NCBI GenBank assembly: GCA_024803745.1
Contig: JANJXV010000004.1
Span: forward strand, 51,836,358-51,900,357
Origin: Megascapheus bottae
Taxonomy: Eukaryota; Chordata; Mammalia; Rodentia; Geomyidae
Length of the DNA: 64,000 nucleotides
Direction of reading: 5' to 3'
Below are positions 58,192-64,000 of the stretch, in pieces. Each line of letters opens with the position of its first letter. Position 1 is the stretch's first letter. The position numbers and the translations under genes are program-made. The notes beneath the pieces are model-generated. The model had not been told where the DNA came from and did no database searches. It worked only from the letters and a program-made list of their open reading frames with translations.

Positions 58192-59070
58192 ATCATGGGG
58201 CTTGCCCTCCGCCTGAGATCTTTAGCTCAAGATTACCTCCCTAACCATGGGCCTGGGTGTTGTCCCTGAGTTATTCAGCTCAAGGCTACCTCCCTACTCT
58301 TGAGCCACAGCCCCACTTCCCTTTTTCTAGAGGTTAATTGGAGATAAGATTCTCAGGTCCTTTTGTGCCCAGGCTGGCTTTGATTCTTGATCCTTAGATC
58401 TCACCCTCCTGAGTAGCAATTACAAGTGTGAGCCACTGTACCTGGCTTGTTCACCTTTATCCCTCCATTTCTGTGTCCCCCTCCCTCTCCCAATGACAGA
58501 TAAACAAAAGCCAAACACATCAACAAACAATAAAACCTCCTGATTCTGTTTCCTGAGGTCCATTTTAATCAATATTATTTTATGCAATCAGAGTCATATA
58601 ATTATTGAGTCTTGTATTCCTCCCCTGATAATTCTTCTTTAGTCTCACAATATGTGAATGTCTAGAGTCCTGTATAACATCATATCCCAATGTATTTAGA
58701 TCCATCTTTTGTATATGTGAGAAGATACCAGCAATTTGTCCCATTTATTAATATGCTTATTCTAGGTCCAACCATTTCCCTGTAAATGATATAATAGTAT
58801 TCTTTCTAATGGCTGTGTAAAATTTCATTCTGTATAGGTATCACATTCTTTTGGGATCCATTCCTCCACTGCAGGGCATCTGGTCTGTTTCCATAAGTTG
58901 GCTATTTTGAATAGTGCAGCAATGATCATGGTTGTACAGGTGTCTTGATGGTATCCTAACTTGTGATACTTAGGGTAGATGCCTAGGAGTGGTATGGCTG
59001 GGTCAGAGGGAAGACCATGTTAATTTTTTGAGGACCCTTCACACTGCTGTCTAGAGTAGTTTTATGCTTA
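57955..59070 (-). mobile_element. L1 3' UTR and ORF2 end (antisense), interrupted by a SINE
   Basis: 57955-58140: ttttattgtttcataaaggc, gcatttcttttctatacatg, caccccttccctcactc. 58448-59070 continues as L1: tcctctaatgcc-type 3' UTR, then tagatccatcttttg, ccctgtaaatgatataatag, gaatagtgcagcaatgatca, and gtggtatggctgggtcag. The two parts belong to one element split by the SINE at 58141-58447. Confidence 0.78.
58141..58447 (-). mobile_element. B1-Geo SINE with (GT)n, inserted in an L1
   Basis: (GT)n at 58143-58190, then antisense Geo with a local duplication (two gctcaag-containing blocks, 58221-58245 and 58278-58302; compare ttattcagctcaaggctacc). The B1-like part follows (cccaggctggctttgattct, cctgagtagcaattacaag). 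Flanking ttgttcgcc (58130-58138) and ttgttcacc (58448-58456) look like the TSD. Confidence 0.88.
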
Positions 59071-59689
59071 AATCAATCGTTATCTATCATCAACAAGTGC
59101 CTTTTTCCTGAGGAGGATATGACAACATCCTGGAAGAAAATGGATTTCAAAAGTTTCCAGTTATCAAATTCTGATTGTTCAAAAACAAAACAAATAGAAA
59201 AAAAACTTCATTTTACTTCATTGTTTAATTTGGGAAATTAGACTCATCTACCCATTGGATTCAGATTGAAACAATGGCTCTTCTTCAGTTTCAAGTAGGT
59301 GCTGGAGTTTACACAATTGATTTACTTCCTTTTACCTTTCTGATTTCAGATCATTGGCTTTCTAATCTCTCAAAATATCTCAAGATAGTCTATTTCTGTA
59401 TTTAGTTCATTAGTAAAACTTCACTTTCAACTACTTTTATCTCATTGAGCTCTTAATTAGGCTTCTGTCCTAAGCGTAGAAACTTTTAATGTTCTATGTC
59501 CATACTGACTATTTTTAACATTCTATCCTAAACTATTTTGTGGATGCCTTTATTTCTTGTCTGGGATCATGACAGTATCTTGAAAATGTTTTTCCTGCAT
59601 TGGCCCATTCCCCAAATCCACAGCTTATTATAAACACAACAGATGGAGTGATTATATTAATACATAAGTCAAACTATACCATACTTCTT
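59071..59689. other. Unique AT-rich sequence, no gene seen
   Basis: No repeat or exon recognised. Confidence 0.5.
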
Positions 59690-60022
59690 CTAAAAAGCCA
59701 CGAGCAGATTCTGTATCATGTGGAAGTAAATCCAGCCTTTGCCTTAGCAGGCTCCCTGATCTTCCTCAGATGTTCTCTTGCTTATCTCAGAAAATAATTC
59801 TCATTTTCTCTGCCCACTATTCTTCTGCCCACTATCCCTTATAATCACCGAGTGTCCTTTCATACTGGTCATTTTACTTGCCTGTCTTATTTATTATCTT
59901 CCCTTGCCCTGAGCTACAACTTCAGAAGGCAGGAATTTTTATCTTTTGTTCAATTCTATGTTTTCTGCTCCTGGTAGATTCCTTGGCACATTGTAAGTGT
60001 ACAGTAAATGCTGCTCTGTGGA
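59690..60022 (+). mobile_element. L2 3' end
   Basis: L2 3' UTR order: cttttatctt-type middle, acttgcctgtcttatttatt, aaggcaggaatttttatctt, ctgctcctggtagattcctt, ggcacattgtaagtgtacag, taaatgctg. This corresponds to the GGCACATAGTAGGTGCTCAATAAAT-type ending in decayed form. Confidence 0.65.
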
Positions 60023-60534
60023 TAATTACAACTTAGAACTGCTCTACTAGCATTGCTATACAGAGTTTAGTTCACAAACCATAACTTACCACATGCAATT
60101 TTTCTCGCATGAAACAGCCACAGTATAAAACAATACCATACCCTGAAGTATCTACCTAACAAAGAAAAGGGATTTATTACCAATATTCTTGCGGAGCTAT
60201 GAGGCCAGAACTCCTTACAGAACATACATTCCTATTTTGACATTGATTCAAAAGGTAAGGAAAACTCGTTGTACCCTCTTCCTTTCCCCAGAAAGCTTCA
60301 AAGTCTCTTGCCTAACCATGCTAGCTTTTGTTTGAATGCATCTTCCATTGCGTCTTCCATCACTGAATTTGTGCACTACAAGATATGTCCATTTTTAAAT
60401 GTGTTGTCTATCAGGAGCTGAATCTTTGAGCCTCTGAATGAACCCTATATGCAAGATGAATGGAGCTCCACACTTCTGCCTGCCATAAGCTGTTACATCT
60501 CTTTATTGACTTTTACCAAGTGGTAAGTATAATC

Positions 60535-61115
60535 TTCACCTGCATTCCCTCCTTTTCATTTTCATAGCCTCTCTCCTGTCAGTTGCATCATTTCTCATCT
60601 GAATTATTGTGATTGGTTTTCCAGGCCCCAGGATGGTTTGGCCTATGATACTTTCTACATTCTACTTACTAAAGATAAATTAAAAATTCAAACCTCTGCA
60701 AACTCTAAAAAGCTACTCTTCTATTGCTTACAACTCCTTTGTGGCTCACTGATGCCTCTAGGAAAAATTTTAAATTCCAAAGCATAGCCAAGTGTGCTCA
60801 TGGTTTATTGTTTGCCAAAGCCTGCAGACTTTATTGTTCTGATTCATGAACTTTTATATCCAGTCATGCTCTCCTACTAGTATCCCCGACAGAAGCATGC
60901 TGGACTGTTTGTGTAGAATGGCATTTCTCTTATCTAGTCCATAGATAGTATTATTCAAAACTCAATGAGATGTCACAACCACCATAAAGCCATTCTTGGT
61001 CATATTTGCCTCCTTCCTCCAATGTGGAGGAAGTTGGCTATCCTCATCTTATTTATGTGTTAGCACAGACATTATCACATTGTATTGCAGTTGATGAACT
61101 CTTCATACTTGACTT
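60535..61115 (+). mobile_element. L2 3' region
   Basis: L2 order: catcatttctcatctgaatt, attgtgattggttttccagg, aaagctactcttctattgct, tacaactcctttgtggctca, attttaaattccaaagcata, and acattatcacattgtattgc. Old, decayed and non-coding. Confidence 0.6.
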
Positions 61116-61489
61116 ACAAAGTTGCAAAAATCTTAATTAATAAAATGTATCTTCTTACTGTCCATATACATCCAAAATTCTGATGTTGATCTTCAACATG
61201 GCTGATTCTCCCTTCTTATGATAGTCTTATCTTTACCTTGTGTACAGTAGCTTAGAATATCTTCATAAGGTTTGATCATGGAGAATACTCTTTCTAAGGA
61301 AAAGGAAGACTTCTGTCATTTACAAATGATTCAACTTGGATGAAAACAGCAGAAAAAATCATAAGAGGCCAATATTTTGTGATTTATTTGTTTGAAGTAA
61401 GCAATTTGCCTTCATTTAATGTCATGGTGATGTAATAGTAGTGTATTACTATTTACTATACCCTCATTTTGTTTTATTTTTCTGATAAT

Positions 61490-61491
<2 letters not shown>
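61116..61491. other. Unique AT-rich sequence, no gene seen
   Basis: Nothing recognised. Confidence 0.5.

Positions 61492-61558
<67 letters not shown>
61492..61558. repeat. (AG)n microsatellite
   Basis: About 32 AG units, no SINE beside it. Confidence 0.97.
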
Positions 61559-61562
<4 letters not shown>

Positions 61563-62095
61563 GACAGAGAGTATGTTTGTGATCTGTAGTGGGCCTGACA
61601 TTCTATAGTACCAGCTGGTCACGTGGACAAGCTTGCTATCTGCCTGTGTAACATACCAGTGTGTACCTGAATGTCAGTATTGCTTTTGTCTTTCTACCCA
61701 GTGTGAAAAGCTGTGATGCAGTTGCTGTTGTCCTGTTTATTCTATCCCACTTTTGCTAAAGTTTCACCCACATGACTTTTTAACTCCTCAGCTGTACTTC
61801 ACACCAAAAGTTCAGTGTTTTGAGACTTCCTGGGAAACCTTTGAACAAGATCCTGTGAGATATGTGATTTGGCATCTCTTCTCCATCAGAGTGATTGTCT
61901 TCTACATGGGAGACACTGAGGGGACAGCAGGGAAATAGGTAAGAGAGCTAAGTATCAGAAACAGGATTTGGAAAATCTTTTGAGAATTTGTTTACTGACT
62001 AAAGTGCTAATATGCACTAATTTTTATAGGTATGAAGAGTCAGCATGACTACCTAACACAGTGCTAAGTTTAGGCAGTTTCTAATTCCATGTTAA
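61559..62095. other. Unique sequence, no gene seen
   Basis: A 61-codon plus-strand frame (61753-61938) ends shortly before a donor-like ataggtaagag at 61936-61946. No motif is recognised. Confidence 0.45.
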
Positions 62096-62190
62096 AACTG
62101 GGCATGGTGCAATGACCATCTAGTTTTATCTACTTAGAAGTCAAAAGCAAAAGAATCCTGAGTTCAAGACAAGTCTCGGGTCTTTTCTAA
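62096..62190 (+). mobile_element. B1-like fragment
   Basis: aaactgggcatggtgcaatg, ctacttagaagtcaaaag, aagaatcctgagttcaagac. A 7SL/B1-like head without Geo. Confidence 0.5.
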
Positions 62191-62614
62191 TTTACAATTG
62201 AAAAAGTGTAGGTAAATAGTTAATATCATTTTCAGAACTTAGAGAACTTGTATGACAATTTTAAGCATGTGGCTTATCCTTAGAAAGTTAACTAGGTGGA
62301 TACTCTTGTATCCAATATTAATATATGTCTGCAAAATAAAAAATAACCTAAGTATGATAGTTGGTTTTATATATCTTATATAATATACATAATATAGATG
62401 GCAGAAATAATAGGACCTTGAAGGGTACAATGATAATAATGCCGAAAAGTGACCAAAATTAATATTGCCAATAATGACTATTGTAAGTTAGACATATTTG
62501 AAATAGACATCACAAATAAGGCAGAACAGTCATTAATAATGACGAAACAAGATGAAGAAATATAGCTTAATTTTCATTTTAGATGAGCATAACAAGGATT
62601 AAACAGTACTAATT
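62191..62614. other. Unique AT-rich sequence, no gene seen
   Basis: Nothing recognised. Confidence 0.5.
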
Positions 62615-62835
62615 GTTTGAAAGCAAACTTTGGAGGCAGAAACCCAAATCTAGCTCAAAATCTAGTTCTCAAAATCTAGACTCAAAATCTAGTTCTGCAT
62701 TTTCCTAAATATGGAAAGTTTCTTATTCTCTAAGTCGACGTTTGCTCATCTGCAAAATGGGGGAAATTCTAGTGAGTATTAAAAGACAATATCCAGCTGG
62801 AGTGATACAAAGCACAAAAAAGTGTTAATATTTAT
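62615..62835 (+). mobile_element. MIR with internal triplication
   Basis: MIR core: ctttggaggcagaaaccc, tgctcatctgcaaaatgggg, gaaattctagtgagtatta, aagcacaaaaaagtgtt. Within it a 13-14 bp unit (ctcaaaatctagtt) is repeated three times at 62654-62667, 62668-62680 and 62681-62694. Confidence 0.7.
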
Positions 62836-64000
62836 TAATAACCACCACTAATACCAATAACTTTTTTATACAGTAGTTATCTTAAATTGCTAGTATTTAT
62901 TAGTTTTGACTCTTCTCTCCATTCAAAGTGCATAATCTGATGCTTGCTGCTGTCTGGACTATTATATATTCAAAATATTTAAAAGTATCTCACAGATTAC
63001 ATGTTCTTTAAAGAAACTGAAAAGACCCCCTAACTCCAAGGTTTATTATTTATAGCGTTCATTTTCCTAAGCAGTCCAAATCTGCCCTACTTTACGCTCT
63101 CATATATGGGATTCTCCTAATTACATACATTGTTAAGAAAAAAAAGTACAGCCCATGTTTCTTTAGTGTCATTTAATAAAATTAAACCAATCAATCAATA
63201 AATCTCATTTTCAGTCGTACATTACTTTGCAAGCTAGCAGATTGCCCTTGTGAAGGGAGTCTAGGGACTGCAATGAGTACATGGTCCCTTTAGGTTTGAT
63301 CATTTCGCTTCTGAAGCTATTTAATCCGTAAAGCCTAGAACATGGTGAAATACTTTCATTAGCCATACTTTTGGTCAGGGGAAGAGAGAATAAAGACTTT
63401 CCTTTGTGGTTATGACTTGAGTGTTTTTGAATTACTAGTTTATGAACACTGATAATTCGGTGGCTCATAAGCTCATCTTATTTAGTCCCTTGTTTAGGTT
63501 GCAACTCTGAGCTATTTAGTTGCTATAGTGACAGTAACGATCAAGGTTGATTGGAAGAAGATAACATCTTATTTGGGATTTTTTTTTAATGGGAGAATGC
63601 ATTCCATGTTGCCCTATTAGACAAGATATTGGGTTACATCCAGTTTGATTAGCATATCTTACTTTTTTTTTTAGGACAGACTCTTTCAGTGTGATACTTT
63701 ATGACTAAACTTTCTAAGAAATGACTTGGGATTTAACAAGCTTAAGATAACCTAATCTCCATCTAATGGGATTTTCCTGAAAGAAGTTGCTCAGACTATG
63801 AATCATTATAAAAGAAGACATAAACTCAATTTAATATCAAATAGCCAAGCTCAGAAGTTCAAGAAATGTACAATAAACCTTTTTCATTGATAAAATAACA
63901 TAAGAATCTATTAAGAGTCAGGAAACTATAGGAATTCAGCAATAAGTAAATTATGAGGGTTCATTTCCTTTTAATTCTCTGATCCCAGCTGGAGCAAGGT
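62836..64000. other. Unique AT-rich sequence, no gene seen
   Basis: An 85-codon minus-strand frame (63211-63468) has no recognised motif. No repeat family seen. Confidence 0.5.

Noticed and set aside
60095..60225. Possible MST/THE1-type LTR (aacaaagaaaagggatttat and ctatgaggccagaactcc)
   Set aside because: Only two short weak matches, with no LTR ends or order beyond them.
1..64000. CRISPR array or other prokaryote-type system
   Set aside because: Direct repeats are microsatellites, TSDs or SINE copies. The window is vertebrate nuclear DNA with no spaced uniform repeats or cas-like frames.

Overview
This is an AT-rich stretch of a mammalian nuclear genome, and the repeats point to a rodent. 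The recurring SINE is a dimer with a tRNA-Ala/ID-like left half (A-box-like TGGCCTAGTGG, B-box-like GGGTTCGATTCC) and a right half containing TGGCTCAAGTGG and AGTTCAAGCCC. This fits the IDL-Geo SINE described from Geomyoidea (kangaroo rats, pocket mice, pocket gophers). A second dimer joins a 7SL/B1-like left half to the same right half. The species call rests on recall of the SINE family and not on a database search.

I find no protein-coding exon, rRNA, true tRNA gene, CRISPR array or bacterial-type feature. All open frames are short (at most 127 codons). They lie in microsatellites, antisense to L1 3' UTRs, or in unique sequence without a recognisable domain. The window reads as a gene desert or a very large intron.

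Layout. 1-6500: mostly unique, with two IDL-Geo copies in opposite orientation and a 37-bp tailless SINE fragment. 6.5-16.3 kb: old B1-dID-like SINEs, L1 3' ends, IDL-Geo copies, and two unique stretches that look like conserved non-coding elements (8.2-8.8 and 13.3-13.6 kb). 18-24 kb: L1 3' ends and B1-Geo SINEs, including an L1 that split a SINE and may carry a 3' transduction. 25.7-30.3 kb: MIR, an MLT1-like LTR, a 1.4-kb L1 ORF2/3' UTR remnant and a cluster of four SINEs. 32.6-36.6 kb: short L1s with target-site duplications (TSDs), a SINE nested inside an inverted SINE, an ORF2 RT-region relic and a 90-bp tandem duplication. 39-46 kb: IDL-Geo and B1-Geo insertions, several with clear TSDs, plus a GC-richer unique patch. 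48-53 kb: more SINEs, one nested with a perfect 12-bp TSD, and a second MLT1-like LTR. 55-64 kb: antisense L1s, two L2 3' segments, a MIR and long microsatellites.

No genes act together here. What the sequence records is the retrotransposition machinery: L1 with at least three 3' UTR types, the SINEs that depend on it, nested insertions giving relative ages, and microsatellites at SINE tails. The least ordinary items are the tailless SINE fragment with a 14-bp TSD, the possible L1 3' transduction, the right module shared by two SINE families, and the nested SINEs.
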